DNA of 64,000 nucleotides. It comes from Natrarchaeobaculum aegyptiacum (GTDB lineage: Archaea > Halobacteriota > Halobacteria > Halobacteriales > Natrialbaceae). Made by a program: the position numbers and the translations under genes. The stretch is taken from positions 2,666,001 through 2,730,000 of the forward strand of contig NZ_CP019893.1 of assembly GCF_002156705.1 (NCBI RefSeq), in the 5' to 3' direction. How positions within the stretch are numbered: the first letter of the stretch is position 1; each line of letters begins with the position of its first letter. This document shows, piece by piece, positions 44,372 to 54,011 of this stretch. The notes beneath the pieces were generated by a model. The model saw only the letters and a list, made by a program, of their open reading frames with translations. It ran no database searches and had not been told where the DNA came from.

Positions 44372-45121
44372 TCAGTCGTCGTTCGCCTCCGAGCCGGAGG
44401 CGTCTCGAGCGTCCCGTGAGTCCGATCCACGCCCTCCGCTCCCCGATCCGCTGGTCGCCGCCTCGTCGATCACGTCGATCGGGACACCACCCTCGAGACC
44501 GCGACGGTCGGCGTCGCCGAACCCGGCGCTCAGGACGCGCGTGAGTGCGTCTTCGACGTCCTCGTCGATGTCCTCGAATCGGTCGGGGTGGACCTCGATG
44601 ACGAACCCGGTCGTGATGTTCGGCGACGTCGGTAAGAAGAGGACCTCGCGGCCGTCGTCGGTCGTCTTGCCGGTCTTGAACGCCGTCATCCGGAGGCCGT
44701 CCCAGACCTCGAGTTTGACGGGTTTCTGGAGGGATTCCTGTTCGCCGAAGGCGGTTTCGGCGGCCATCTTCGAGGCGTTGTAGACCACGCGCATCACGGG
44801 GACCCGGTTGGCGACGTTGTCGACGATGCGTTCGGCCAGCCCGCCGACGGTCGTCCGCATGAGGTAGCCTACCGAGAGCGTGAGGATGATGAAGACTGTC
44901 AGGGTGACGACGACGCGGACGAACTGGGCGAGCTGCGTCCGCGTCTGCTGGGCCTGCTCGCTGCCACCCGGGACGAGCGGCTCGAGATCAGCAGGTGAGA
45001 GGATAAGACCGGGCGTGACGCCAGCCACGAGTCCGTAGAGCCAGTAGATCACGTAGAGCGTGATGAGGATGGGGCCGAGAACGATGAGGCCGCTGGCGAA
45101 GTCCCGTTTCCACGAGGCCAT
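44372..45121 (-). CDS. DUF502 family membrane protein
   Basis: 249 residues with two long membrane helices (about 10-35, GLIVLGPILITLYVIYWLYG, and 65-90). The conserved FKTGKTTDDG, VLFLPTSPNITTGFVIEV and TRVLSAGF of DUF502 are present after them. The tail is Gly/Ser/Asp-rich. Function unknown; widespread in haloarchaea, commonly near carS, as here (divergent, 140 bp apart). Confidence 0.82.
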   Translation of the reverse strand: MASWKRDFASGLIVLGPILITLYVIYWLYGLVAGVTPGLILSPADLEPLVPGGSEQAQQTRTQLAQFVRVVVTLTVFIILTLSVGYLMRTTVGGLAERIVDNVANRVPVMRVVYNASKMAAETAFGEQESLQKPVKLEVWDGLRMTAFKTGKTTDDGREVLFLPTSPNITTGFVIEVHPDRFEDIDEDVEDALTRVLSAGFGDADRRGLEGGVPIDVIDEAATSGSGSGGRGSDSRDARDASGSEANDD

Positions 45122-45261
45122 GTACGGGGAGTCTCACCAGTGGGTAATGAGCCCTTCCCTTCGGTCGTCGCCGGTATCACCGGCGAGCGGGCGCGACCTG
45201 ACGTGTCGACTGCGCGGTCAAACCACCGAAGGTTAAGACGTGCCGGTTCGTCGCGCCGATC

Positions 45262-45807
45262 ATGGCAGTACTCGAGACGATCGTCGTCGCGTTCTGGGCG
45301 ATGTTGCCCGCCTACGTGCCGAACAACGCCGCGGTGCTGGCCGGTGGCGGACGACCGATCGACGGCGGCCGAGAGTGGGGTGGCCGTCGCGTCCTCGGCG
45401 ACGGGAAAACCTGGCGAGGGACTGCCGGGGGGATTCTCGCCGGTCTCGCGCTCGCGGCCGTTCTCACGGTACTGGCCCCCGAGGTGAGCTCTGCGATCGG
45501 TATCGACGTCCCGGCGTTTACCGCTCCGGCGGCGATCGGGCTTGCGGCCGGGGCGATGCTGGGTGACATCCTCGCGTCGTTCCTCAAGCGCCGGACCGGC
45601 CGCCAGCGCGGGGCGATGTTCCCCGGCGTCGATCAACTCGATTTCGTCGTCGTCTCGCTCCCACTGACGGCACTGTTCGCGACCGAGTGGTTCCTCGAGT
45701 GGTTCACCTGGGACGTCATCCTCGTCGTCGTCGTGCTGACGCCGATCCTGCACGTGACGACGAACGTGATCGCGTACAAACTCGGCCTGAAGAACGAACC
45801 CTGGTAA
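45262..45807 (+). CDS. carS: CDP-archaeol synthase CarS
   Basis: 181 residues, five or six membrane helices. Signature of the archaeal CDP-archaeol synthase: AYVPNNAAVLAGGGRPIDGG near the start, LGDGKTWRGTAGG (about 47-58), GAMLGDILASFLKRRTGRQRG (about 95-114) and FPGVDQLDFVV (about 118-128). It transfers CMP to the unsaturated archaetidic acid in ether-lipid synthesis, at the membrane. Start chosen at ATG 45262. Confidence 0.92.
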   Translation: MAVLETIVVAFWAMLPAYVPNNAAVLAGGGRPIDGGREWGGRRVLGDGKTWRGTAGGILAGLALAAVLTVLAPEVSSAIGIDVPAFTAPAAIGLAAGAMLGDILASFLKRRTGRQRGAMFPGVDQLDFVVVSLPLTALFATEWFLEWFTWDVILVVVVLTPILHVTTNVIAYKLGLKNEPW

Positions 45808-45824
45808 CGGCCGCGTCGAGGACC

Positions 45825-46616
45825 CTACTCCTCCGGAACGTCCCCTACCCATTCCGGACGGACGTCTTCGGCGGTTTCTCTGGCCTCGTACTCGAGCGTC
45901 GTCGTCCAGGCGTCTCGCTCGAGAAGGTACTCGCCCCACGTCTCGGCGTCGGTCCGCTCGAGAGTGACGTTTGCGTAGTGGAGTCGACCGCCCTCGCCGA
46001 CGTGTACTTCGCCGCCAGCGTTGGAGACGTACATCGCCTCCCGGTTGGTGTCTTCGCTGTCGATCGCCGTCCATCCAGTCTGTGGTTCGTGTATCTCGAC
46101 CGGTTCACCGTCGACGACCGTCGAGTTCGTTTCCTCGAACGCGATCATCCGGAGCTGTGAGCCCACGAGGCGATCCGGGAAGACGTAGCTGGACGGTCCA
46201 TCGTTTGCCGAATCGACGTCTGCAGGGGGCCTCGTGATCGCTGCGTACTCGCCCTCGAGTTCCCGGACCACCTGGTCGTCGGACTCCTCCAGAGCGTCGT
46301 CGAGTCGCTGGGCGCTGCTGGTGGTGATCTTCGTGTATCGCTCGCCATCACCGGCCCAGTAATGGTCGTACTCGACGTCCTCGAACGCGATGACGGCTCG
46401 CTGTTCGCCAGCGTCGGCGTCGACGATCGTTTCGCGAGCGAAGAAGTGCTCGCCGTCGACGAGTACCCGTTCGGAGGCCGTGAACGACCCCTCGAGTTCG
46501 CCCGCCGTTGCTGGCGACGATGCGCTCTCAGCAGCCGGTGTGACGATCATCGCCGCCCCGACTCCGAGGGCGACCAGCGCGACGGCGATTCCAGCGATCA
46601 CGAACCTGCGACCCAT
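45825..46616 (-). CDS. Hypothetical exported protein
   Basis: 263 residues. An N-terminal hydrophobic segment (about 4-28, RRFVIAGIAVALVALGVGAAM) acts as signal or anchor; the rest is a soluble beta-rich region with many acidic residues (VIAFEDVEYDHYWAGDGERYTK, YEARETAEDVRPEW). No family recognised. Ends 17 bp from the convergent carS stop. TATA-like sequence near 46640-46650 on this strand supports ATG 46616. Confidence 0.68.
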   Translation of the reverse strand: MGRRFVIAGIAVALVALGVGAAMIVTPAAESASSPATAGELEGSFTASERVLVDGEHFFARETIVDADAGEQRAVIAFEDVEYDHYWAGDGERYTKITTSSAQRLDDALEESDDQVVRELEGEYAAITRPPADVDSANDGPSSYVFPDRLVGSQLRMIAFEETNSTVVDGEPVEIHEPQTGWTAIDSEDTNREAMYVSNAGGEVHVGEGGRLHYANVTLERTDAETWGEYLLERDAWTTTLEYEARETAEDVRPEWVGDVPEE

Positions 46617-46682
46617 ACGATGACCTAAGATAACAGCGGCATAAAAATTACTATACGTTGACTAAAAGACGACAGTCTTCGC

Positions 46683-47657
46683 TCACTCGAGGGCCGTCCG
46701 CAAGTCTGCCTCGAGCCGCTCGTAGACCCCGTGGGCGGCCTCGAGGTCGACTGGTGGGCTGATCATGCTGAAGAAGCCGTGTATCATGCCCGGGTAGTGG
46801 TGGCTGGTGACGGGGACGCCCGCGTTCTCGAGGCGGTCGGCGTACGCAGCGCCATCGTCGCGCAGCGGGTCGAAGCCGGCCGTGACGACGGTCGCTGGCG
46901 GGAGGTCAGCGAGGTCGTGGGCGCGCCGGGGCATCGCGTAGACGTTCCCTTCGTCGACGTCGTGGGCGAAGTAGTGGTCGCGGAACCAGGCCACGTCCTC
47001 GGCGGTGAGGAAGTAGCCGTCGTCGTTTTCCTCGTAGGCGGGCGTCTCGGTGACGTCGCCGGTGCCGGGATAGACGAGCACCTGATAGGCGATCGATGGG
47101 CCGCCGCGATCTCGTGCCAGCAGTGTCGTCCCCGCAGCGAGTGCGGCGCCGGCGCTGTCGCCGGCCAGCGCGATCCGGTCGGGGTCGCCGCCGAACGCCG
47201 GGGCCGATCCGGCGGCCCACTCGAGGGCAGCGTAGCAGTCGAGCAGTCCCTCCGGGAAGGGGTGTTCGGGCGCGAGGCCGTAGTCGACGCTGGCGACGGG
47301 GTAGCCGGTCGTGTCGGCCAGCTTGCGACAGACGTGGTCGTGGGTCTCGATGCTGCCGACGACCCAGCCGCCGCCGTGGAAGTAGAGGACGAACGGTCGG
47401 TCCTCGTCGTCGCCACCGTCGTCCTCAGCAGCCGGGTCGTAGATCCGGATCGTGACCTCGCCACTCGCTCCGTCGATCGTTCGGTCCTCGACGGACGCCA
47501 CCTCGACGTCGGGGTCACCGCCTGCACGCATTCGTTCGAACTGCGCTCGAGCCTCCTGTGGCGACACCTCGTCGAACGAGGGAACGTCCAGCGACTCGTA
47601 CAGCTCGAGAAATCGCTGTAGGTCAGGGTGGGGTTCCTCAGCACGTGGTAGTGTCAT
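46683..47657 (-). CDS. Alpha/beta hydrolase, hormone-sensitive-lipase type esterase
   Basis: 324 residues. Oxyanion-hole motif YFHGGGWVVGS (about 92-101), catalytic Ser in GDSAGAALAAG (about 166), Asp in TAGFDPLRDDG (about 265) and His in PGMIHGFFSM (about 296). Alpha/beta-hydrolase fold-3 carboxylesterases act on short acyl esters. An acidic linker at about 80 (EDDGGDDEDRP) is typical haloarchaeal surface padding. Alone on this strand. Confidence 0.88.
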   Translation of the reverse strand: MTLPRAEEPHPDLQRFLELYESLDVPSFDEVSPQEARAQFERMRAGGDPDVEVASVEDRTIDGASGEVTIRIYDPAAEDDGGDDEDRPFVLYFHGGGWVVGSIETHDHVCRKLADTTGYPVASVDYGLAPEHPFPEGLLDCYAALEWAAGSAPAFGGDPDRIALAGDSAGAALAAGTTLLARDRGGPSIAYQVLVYPGTGDVTETPAYEENDDGYFLTAEDVAWFRDHYFAHDVDEGNVYAMPRRAHDLADLPPATVVTAGFDPLRDDGAAYADRLENAGVPVTSHHYPGMIHGFFSMISPPVDLEAAHGVYERLEADLRTALE

Positions 47658-47742
47658 CAGGTAACACAGAGTGTGGCAACAAGTTAACTGATCCGGCGGT
47701 TGCGGCGTCAGCCGCTCCGGTTCCCGTGTAAACCCAGCGCCG

Positions 47743-48990
47743 TCACTCGAGTCGCGCGAGCCGGTTGAGCGCGTACACCGTCCGCAAGATATCGACGCTC
47801 TTGCCCCGGTCGAAGACCAGTTCGTCCGTCTCGAGGACGTGCTCCAGGGTATCGCGGGAGGCGTGTTCCGGTGCGGCGGCGATCCCGGTCTCTGTGTCGG
47901 CGACCCACTCCATCACCCGAAGGTCGCTCTTGGAGTCGCCCATCACGAGCGCGAACGGTTCGGCCACGTCGAGCACGTCGAACGCGCGCTCGACGCCGAC
48001 GACCTTGTTCAGCTCGAGGCTACCGATTTCGGCCGCGTCCGCCTCGTAGTAGGCCACGTCGATTCGATCCAGCACGTCGGCGAGTTCGTCGGGGAGGTCG
48101 TCGTCGACTTCGGGATAGGCGCGCTCGCTCTCGAGGACGGCCCTGATCTCCGGATCCTGATCGGCGTAGAACGCCCGCGCCCACGCCGTGACCGAGTCGG
48201 GGTCCGACTCGAGATCGAGGGCCGAGCCGACGGCGTCTGCGAGCAGGTCGATCAGGTAGACCAGTGCCTCGTCGATGATCTCCCGGGCCTGCGAGGAGCC
48301 GGTCTCGTAGTTGGGCTTCATCGTGACGTTGAACTCGTTGCCCTGCAGGTGGCAGCCGCGACGGAGATCCTCCGGCGCGTCGGGGAGGACGCGCGAGCGG
48401 ACGTCGTCGAAGACCGTCCGGATCTCCTCGTCTAGGTCCTCGAAGAGCAACTGTTTGGTCTGGGCGCCGTGGCCCGGCGTAAACACGCCCGTGCCGGCCT
48501 CGTAGACGATCGAGAAGTTCCCCGAGTGGACGATCTCGCTGCCCAGCCCCTGGATTGCAAAGCCCTTGACGTTCTCCAGAGTCTGGCCGGTGCAGATGAC
48601 GATCGGAACGCCTGCCTCGTGGAACTCCGTCAGCATGTGCAGCGTCTCTCGGGGAATCTCGTTGTCCGTCCCACCCGCCGAACGTAACGTCTCGTCGACG
48701 TCGAGCACGAGGACGTTCACCGCCCGGCCGTACTTCGCCTCGAGGTCGAGCGCGGTAAAGGCCTGATCTCGGGTCGCACGAGCGGCGATTTCGGCGAACG
48801 TCTCGCCGGCGGCGAAGTCGGCCCGGATCTCGTCCTTGCGGGCCTCGAGTTCGTCGGTCGCGTCCTGCCAGTGTTCCAGGGCGACCCGGGAGTCGACCGG
48901 TGGGAAAACGTCGACGAACTCCTGGAACTCGCGCACGGTTTTGGCGTCGTACTCGTCGTAGAGCCGATAGACGAGGTCGTATCGTTCCAT
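47743..48990 (-). CDS. HAD-superfamily phosphatase with N-terminal helical domain
   Basis: 415 residues from ATG 48990 (MERYDLVYRLYDEYDAKTV). Helical domain about 1-85, then a HAD fold: motif I VLDVDETLRS (about 98), motif II CTGQTLENV (about 135), Lys about 320 (ELNKVVG) and motif IV MGDSKSDLRVM (about 345). A large cap lies in between. The catalytic Asp and general D+2 acid are present, so phosphatase activity is expected; substrate unknown, and the C2-type cap suggests sugars or similar. Divergent from gfcR. Confidence 0.8.
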   Translation of the reverse strand: MERYDLVYRLYDEYDAKTVREFQEFVDVFPPVDSRVALEHWQDATDELEARKDEIRADFAAGETFAEIAARATRDQAFTALDLEAKYGRAVNVLVLDVDETLRSAGGTDNEIPRETLHMLTEFHEAGVPIVICTGQTLENVKGFAIQGLGSEIVHSGNFSIVYEAGTGVFTPGHGAQTKQLLFEDLDEEIRTVFDDVRSRVLPDAPEDLRRGCHLQGNEFNVTMKPNYETGSSQAREIIDEALVYLIDLLADAVGSALDLESDPDSVTAWARAFYADQDPEIRAVLESERAYPEVDDDLPDELADVLDRIDVAYYEADAAEIGSLELNKVVGVERAFDVLDVAEPFALVMGDSKSDLRVMEWVADTETGIAAAPEHASRDTLEHVLETDELVFDRGKSVDILRTVYALNRLARLE

Positions 48991-49141
48991 GTCCCTATCC
49001 GGACGGGCGAGTCGCATAATCGTTTTCCGTCTTCTCGTCTGCGTTCGGGACGTCGTCGCCCGGACGTCCTGTCCGGATAGCACCACCGTCCGTCCGGCAG
49101 ACGCGACAACTCTTTAAAAAGGGCACACGAACCGCCCGCAC

Positions 49142-49798
49142 ATGAAGAACGTGGACGACCTCATCGAGAGCGCAGCCGAGCTCGCTGCCCGCGGCCTCTC
49201 GAAGGGCGAGATTGCCGACGAACTGAACGTCTCCCGCGAGACGGCGAGCTGGCTCGTCGAACGAAGCGGTGCGACGGCCCAGCCGAACGACCAGTCTGCC
49301 ACGGACGCCGACACGGCGTCGATCGGCGGTCCACAGGACATCCACGTCGACTGGTCGGCCATCGGCCGGGACAGCAAACGGATGCGCTACATCGCAGCCG
49401 CGATGGCCGATCTGCTCGCGAAACACGGCGAGGACGTCGACCTCACCGTCGGTATCGAGAAAGCCGGCGGTCCCGTCGCGACGCTCGTCGCGCGCGAACT
49501 CGAGACCGACCTCGCAACCTACACGCCCGCGAAACACCAGTGGGAAGAAGGCGACATCGAGGACCTGGGTGGGACGTTTAGCCGCAACTTCGCCGGCATC
49601 CGCGATCGCGAGTGCTACGTCGTCGACGACACGATCACCAGCGGAACGACCATGCGCGAGACGATCGAAGCCATCCGCGCCGACGGCGGCGACCCCCTCG
49701 CCTGCGTCGTTCTCGCGGACAAACAGGGCGTCGACGAGATCGAGGGCGTGCCGGTCTACTCGCTCTTGCAGGTCATCAGCGTCGGTAAAGCCGATTAA
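49142..49798 (+). CDS. gfcR: GfcR, orotate-phosphoribosyltransferase-like transcription regulator
   Basis: 218 residues. N-terminal HTH (about 5-40, LAARGLSKGEIADELNVSRETASWLV) and a PRTase-like domain with the PRPP-binding loop CYVVDDTITSGTTMRETIEA (about 160). In Haloferax volcanii GfcR activates glucose and fructose catabolism genes in response to a glycolytic intermediate (family knowledge); it has no PRTase function. The ATG follows a TTTAAAAA-type TATA (about 49112-49119). Confidence 0.88.
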   Translation: MKNVDDLIESAAELAARGLSKGEIADELNVSRETASWLVERSGATAQPNDQSATDADTASIGGPQDIHVDWSAIGRDSKRMRYIAAAMADLLAKHGEDVDLTVGIEKAGGPVATLVARELETDLATYTPAKHQWEEGDIEDLGGTFSRNFAGIRDRECYVVDDTITSGTTMRETIEAIRADGGDPLACVVLADKQGVDEIEGVPVYSLLQVISVGKAD

Positions 49799-50092
49799 CC
49801 GGTCCCGGTGACCACCCGATAGCCGGCGAATCCGCAGTTGAGCCGGGTCGAAACAGTTGCCACCACGCCGCGGCGATCGGCCGCGGTCAGTAATGCTTCC
49901 TTTCAGGACAGGTTTCCGGACATTGCTGTCCCCCGGTTTCGCTCGCTCGGTTCTTCGATCTGACCTGAACGCTCTCGTGACGATCGACGGTGCCTATTCC
50001 GTCGGATAGAGGGGGACAGATAAGCCGGGACTGTGGAATCGTTTCGGTTGATATGTCCCGCATTCTCTTGACTCCCGGCGTGTCCCACCTGC

Positions 50093-50491
50093 ATGGCGAT
50101 GGACGACAAGATCACACGCAGACGGATGATCGCAACGAGTGGCGTCGTCGGCGCGGTCGCGCTGGCTGGCTGCCCTGACGATCCGGAAGAAGACGACGAC
50201 GTCGAGGAGGACCCGGCCGAGCCTGACGACGACCCGGCTGAACCCGACGACGATCCGATGGATGACGACGTTGACGACGACGTCGACGACGACGTTGACG
50301 ACGACGTCGACGACGACGACGAGGAAGAGGACGACGTTGACGACGACGTCGATGATGACGAAGAAGACGACGATCCGATGGACGATGACGAAGATGACGA
50401 CGTCGATGACGACGAAGACGACGATCCGATGGATGACGACGAAGACGATGACGAAGACGATGACGAAGACGACGAAGACGACGAGGTGTAG
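50093..50491 (+). CDS. Tat lipoprotein with poly-Asp/Glu tail
   Basis: 132 residues (an ATG at 50099 would drop two). Tat signal (TRRRMIATSGVVGAVALAG) with lipobox ALAGC (Cys about 26). All of the remaining ~105 residues are Asp and Glu with spaced Val, Pro and Met: DDPMDDDEDDD units occur three times and DDDVDDD units several times. The DNA is a low-complexity gac/gat/gaa repeat prone to slippage. The mature part has no fold-forming core; it may act as an ion-binding or charge layer outside the membrane. Function unknown; the antisense poly-Ser frame is an artefact. Confidence 0.72.
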   Translation: MAMDDKITRRRMIATSGVVGAVALAGCPDDPEEDDDVEEDPAEPDDDPAEPDDDPMDDDVDDDVDDDVDDDVDDDDEEEDDVDDDVDDDEEDDDPMDDDEDDDVDDDEDDDPMDDDEDDDEDDDEDDEDDEV

Positions 50492-50875
50492 GCACCGACC
50501 GGATCGTCAGTCACCTCGTTTCGCCCACTGACCGCACTCGAGGCGTCGCTCGTGCGAGGATGGGGACGGGCTTCGGTGGGATGAGCCACGCGTACTCGAA
50601 GGCTATCGAGTCACGTGGTCCTCGAGTCACTGTTTTGGTCGGGTATCCTCGCCCGACGTTTTCGTCGACGAGCCGTCGGTGTGCCCTGCTCCACCCCCTC
50701 GGATCACTTGCGCGACTCGTTTTCGGACCGTCGGTGATGGCTCACTGATGGGGCAGTGATAGGTCGGTGAACACGTCGGCTGGCGAACGGCCTCGAGAAC
50801 CCGCCGTCGCCCGCGAGGCTGATCCGCCGGTAATCGCGGTCGACGCCGGTCCGAAAAAGTCGCGGTCGAACGGCG
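50492..50875. other. Intergenic region between acidic lipoprotein and tfb
   Basis: 384 bp with no convincing gene; a 62-codon frame at 50560 has no similarity. The tfb gene ends at its right edge. Some short GC palindromes, nothing definite. Confidence 0.5.
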
Positions 50876-51838
50876 CTAGCCGTGGATGCCCATCGCTTCG
50901 ATCTGTTCCTGGTACCGGTTCCGAATCGTGACCTCGGTCACCTGTGCGACGTCAGCGACCTCTCGCTGGGTTTTCTTCTCGTTGCACAGCAGCGACGCGG
51001 CGTAGATCGCGGCCGCGGCGTATCCGGTCGGCGACTTGCCCGAGAGCAGTCCTTCCTCGGCCGTCTTCTCGATGATCTCGTTGGCCTTGGTCTGGACCTC
51101 CTCGGAAAGTTCGAGTTCAGAACAGAAGCGCGGGACGTATTTCTTCGGGTCGACGGGGCGCATCTCGAGGCCGAGTTCCTGTGAGATGTACCGATACGTG
51201 CGACCGATTTCTTTGCGTTCGACGCGTGAGACTTCCGAAATTTCTTCGAGGCTGCGCGGGATACCCTCCTTTCGACAGGCGGCATACAGCGCAGACGTGG
51301 CGACGCCTTCGATCGACCGGCCACGGATGAGGTCCTCTTTGAGTGCACGTCGGTAGATGACCGACGCGACCTCCCGAACCGACCGCGGGACCCCCAGCGC
51401 CGACGCCATCCGGTCGATCTCGGAGAGGGCGAACTGCAGGTTCCGTTCGCCGGCGTCTTTCGTCCGGATGCGCTCTTGCCACTTGCGCAGGCGATGCATC
51501 TGGCTGCGCTTCTTCGAGGAGATCGATCGACCGTAGGCGTCTTTGTCCTTCCAGTCGATCGTGGTCGTCAGCCCCTTGTCGTGCATCGTCTGGGTCGTCG
51601 GTGCACCAACCCGGGACTTCTCCTGGCGTTCCTGGTGGTTGAACGCCCGCCACTCCGGACCGGGGTCGATCTTCTCTTCCTCCACGACGAGCCCACAGTC
51701 TTCGCAGATGAGCTCACCCCGGTCGGAGTCCTTGACGAGATTCTCCGATTCACACTCGGGACAGGCACGTACCCCTTCCTGATCCTCGGACTCGTCCATC
51801 TCACGCGCTCGCTCCCGCTGACGGGTGGACCGTGTCAT
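50876..51838 (-). CDS. tfb: Transcription initiation factor IIB (TFB)
   Basis: 320 residues. Zinc ribbon CPECESEN ... [12 protein letters not shown] (about 27-55), B-reader/linker [42 protein letters not shown], and two cyclin-like repeats (about 120-215 and 215-310), ending IEAMGIHG. Binds BRE and TBP-DNA and recruits RNA polymerase. Haloarchaea carry several TFBs that respond to stress; this is one paralogue. Promoter in the AT-rich 51839-51880 region (TATAAAAG/TTTATGTA on this strand). Confidence 0.95.
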   Translation of the reverse strand: MTRSTRQRERAREMDESEDQEGVRACPECESENLVKDSDRGELICEDCGLVVEEEKIDPGPEWRAFNHQERQEKSRVGAPTTQTMHDKGLTTTIDWKDKDAYGRSISSKKRSQMHRLRKWQERIRTKDAGERNLQFALSEIDRMASALGVPRSVREVASVIYRRALKEDLIRGRSIEGVATSALYAACRKEGIPRSLEEISEVSRVERKEIGRTYRYISQELGLEMRPVDPKKYVPRFCSELELSEEVQTKANEIIEKTAEEGLLSGKSPTGYAAAAIYAASLLCNEKKTQREVADVAQVTEVTIRNRYQEQIEAMGIHG

Positions 51839-51968
51839 CGCACTTTTATAGTAGTATCACCATCGTACATAAACCCTTTGGAACAGTTTTCGACGATTAC
51901 CTGTTATTCGCCGAAATCGAGTGCTGTGGGCGCTCAGGTGCGAGGTTTACGATGAGAAACCGGAAAGA

Positions 51969-51976
51969 CTTTATCC
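51969..51976 (+). promoter_or_regulatory. TATA box of rnhA
   Basis: CTTTATCC about 28 bp before ATG 52001, giving a near-leaderless transcript; supports this start. Confidence 0.6.
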
Positions 51977-52000
51977 GGAACTGGCGGATCTGCGCACCGA

Positions 52001-52594
52001 ATGCCGGTCATCGAGTGTGACGTCGACGACGCTCGCAAACGCCTCGAGGACGCCGGTGTGACGGTCGACTCCGGACACACCGACCACGAACGCTGGCGAG
52101 CGTCCCACGGCGACGCGACGGCGGTGGCGTACGACGACAAGGTCGTCATCCAGGGGCAAAATCCCCGCGATCTCGAGGCACTGCTCCGCGAGGGCGGCGG
52201 CCGCGCCCACGTCTACTTCGACGGCGCGGCCCGCGGTAATCCCGGTCCTGCGGCGATCGGCTGGGTGATCGTCACGGGCAACGGCATCGTCGCCGAGGGG
52301 AGCGAACGGATCGGCCGCGCGACGAACAATCAGGCCGAGTACGAGGCGCTGATCGCCGCCCTCGAGGCCGCTCGCGACTACGGCTACGACGAACTCCACG
52401 TCCGTGGGGACTCCGAACTGATCGTCAAGCAGGTCCACGGCGAGTACAACACGAACAATCCGACGCTGCGAGAGAAACGGGTGACCGTCCACGAACTTCT
52501 GCGGGCGTTCGACGAGTGGACGCTCGAGCACGTTCCACGCGACGTCAACGAGCACGCCGACGAACTGGCCAACAAAGCGCTCGATCGCTCCTGA
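52001..52594 (+). CDS. rnhA: Ribonuclease HI (archaeal, with N-terminal extension)
   Basis: 197 residues. About 65 residues of N-terminal extension (CDVDDARKRLEDAGVTVDSG), then an RNase H1 fold with catalytic acids D (YFDGAARGNPGPAAIG, about 73), E (NNQAEYEALIAAL, about 112), D (VRGDSELIVKQ, about 137) and D (NEHADELANKA, about 188). Removes RNA from RNA-DNA hybrids in replication and repair. Its downstream companion is the DUF7108 gene at 52721. Confidence 0.93.
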   Translation: MPVIECDVDDARKRLEDAGVTVDSGHTDHERWRASHGDATAVAYDDKVVIQGQNPRDLEALLREGGGRAHVYFDGAARGNPGPAAIGWVIVTGNGIVAEGSERIGRATNNQAEYEALIAALEAARDYGYDELHVRGDSELIVKQVHGEYNTNNPTLREKRVTVHELLRAFDEWTLEHVPRDVNEHADELANKALDRS

Positions 52595-52720
52595 GCGGCC
52601 CCCACGACGGTCTGAGGGTTCGACACGGCGGCTGCTCAGACCGTCGATTCCGTTTCTGATCGGACACCACCTGCGGACCGACAGCCCGAAATCCGTTCGG
52701 TGACGACGCTTACATAGCAA

Positions 52721-53443
52721 ATGACCGACCGGGAGCACCCTGCGGATCGACCGACACCGAACCGATCGGCGGGCGAGTCCGATTCTGACTCCAGCCTCGA
52801 GGGAGTGGATACGGGAGGCGAAGCGACTTCCGAGGGGACGGGGACCGACGAGGAAACGAGCGCGGGCCGGACGGATGCGGGAGCCGAGACGCTTCCCGCC
52901 GACGTCGTCGACGACGTCGAGCGACTGACGCGCCTCGAGCGGTCGACCCGCGACGACCACGAGGCTGCCCAGTACGCCGAGCGCGTCGACGACCTGCTAT
53001 CGGCGCACGGATTCACGGCCCGTATTCGCGAGGACGACGGTGGCGACGTCCTCGTCTGTCACCCCGACTCGTGGCTCGCCGATGGCGTCGTCCACCCGGG
53101 TCGGATCGACGACGTCTCTCGAGCGGTCGAGATTCCGCTCGAGGGAACCGAGGATCCGGACGACTGGACGACCGTCGACACACACAACCGGGACCTCGCG
53201 AGCGCGGTTCGGGAAGCCCACGGCGACGTTCACGGTGCCAACGCAGCGGCGCTCGCGGATTTCGTCTCGAATCATTACGCGAAGGAGATCGAGTCGCTTT
53301 CGGGGCCGGAACTTCGCGAGTTCCGGGAGGAATACTTCGTCAGAAACGCGTGGCCGTCTGACCGCCAGCGATCCGCGATCGACGAGTCGATTCGACTCGT
53401 TTTCGAGGTGGCAGACGTGCCTGTGCCCGAGTACGACCGCTAG
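52721..53443 (+). CDS. RnhA-operon protein (DUF7108-like), acidic
   Basis: 240 residues. An unstructured Ser/Asp/Glu/Thr-rich head (about 1-65), then a mixed alpha/beta core (about 70-240) with DHEAAQYAERVDDLLSAHGF, ADFVSNHYAKEIESLSGPEL and EFREEYFVRNAWPSDRQR. Haloarchaeal proteins of this type follow rnhA and are named for that; function unknown. The gap of 126 bp to rnhA allows one transcript, but a TTACATAG near 52709 could be an own promoter. Confidence 0.75.
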   Translation: MTDREHPADRPTPNRSAGESDSDSSLEGVDTGGEATSEGTGTDEETSAGRTDAGAETLPADVVDDVERLTRLERSTRDDHEAAQYAERVDDLLSAHGFTARIREDDGGDVLVCHPDSWLADGVVHPGRIDDVSRAVEIPLEGTEDPDDWTTVDTHNRDLASAVREAHGDVHGANAAALADFVSNHYAKEIESLSGPELREFREEYFVRNAWPSDRQRSAIDESIRLVFEVADVPVPEYDR

Positions 53444-53452
53444 TGCAGTCGT

Positions 53453-53812
53453 TCAGTAACTCTCGTCGACGATCTCTCGGATCTCGTCGGCGCGGTCGTC
53501 GCCGGTAACGACCTTCGAGAGGGTCCAGCGGACGCCGTCGAGAACGGCCTCGTAGCCGTCGTCGGTCAGGGCGTACTGGTTGGTCCGCTTGTCGAGTTCG
53601 CTCTTTTCGACCAGACCGAGGTCGACGAGCTCGTCGAGGTTCGGGTAGAGACGACCGTGGTTTACTTCGGTCCCGTAGTACTCCTCGAGTTCGCGTTTGA
53701 TCGCCAGCCCGTACATGGGCTCTTTCGCGAGGATCGTGAGGATGTTTGTCTGGAACGCGGTGAGTTCACGCGCAATGCTCTGTTCGCCGGTAATTGATTG
53801 TGCCTCTGACAT
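53453..53812 (-). CDS. PadR-family transcription regulator
   Basis: 119 residues, winged helix about 15-85 (TAFQTNILTILAKEPMYGLAIKRELEEYYGTEVNHGRLYPNLDELVDLGLVEKSE). PadR proteins repress target genes and dimerise by a C-terminal helix, here short. A TATA-like TTAAATAG (about 53838-53845 on this strand) lies about 30 bp ahead of ATG 53812. Converges with the DUF7108 gene, 9 bp between stops. Target unknown; the divergent pyrophosphatase gene is a possibility. Confidence 0.88.
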   Translation of the reverse strand: MSEAQSITGEQSIARELTAFQTNILTILAKEPMYGLAIKRELEEYYGTEVNHGRLYPNLDELVDLGLVEKSELDKRTNQYALTDDGYEAVLDGVRWTLSKVVTGDDRADEIREIVDESY

Positions 53813-54011
53813 GCGTTTGTAAATGTCACCAGACTATTTAAGACTTGCCAACTATTCGATCTGATGCCGATTAGATGCCGTCTAACCGACTGCGGCGGTG
53901 CCGGACGAGCCGCATTGTGGGGGTTCGTCTGTCGGCTGTCTGGCAGCCGTCAATTGACTGTTGAGAAGTGATTACGAAAGTACTTTTTGATCCACTGTGG
54001 ATTTTCGGAGT

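Noticed and set aside
49903-50589. 228-codon minus-strand frame rich in serine
   Set aside because: It is the exact antisense of the Asp/Glu repeat gene at 50093; poly-Ser arises from reading gtc/atc complements of gac/gat. The plus-strand frame has the Tat signal and lipobox.
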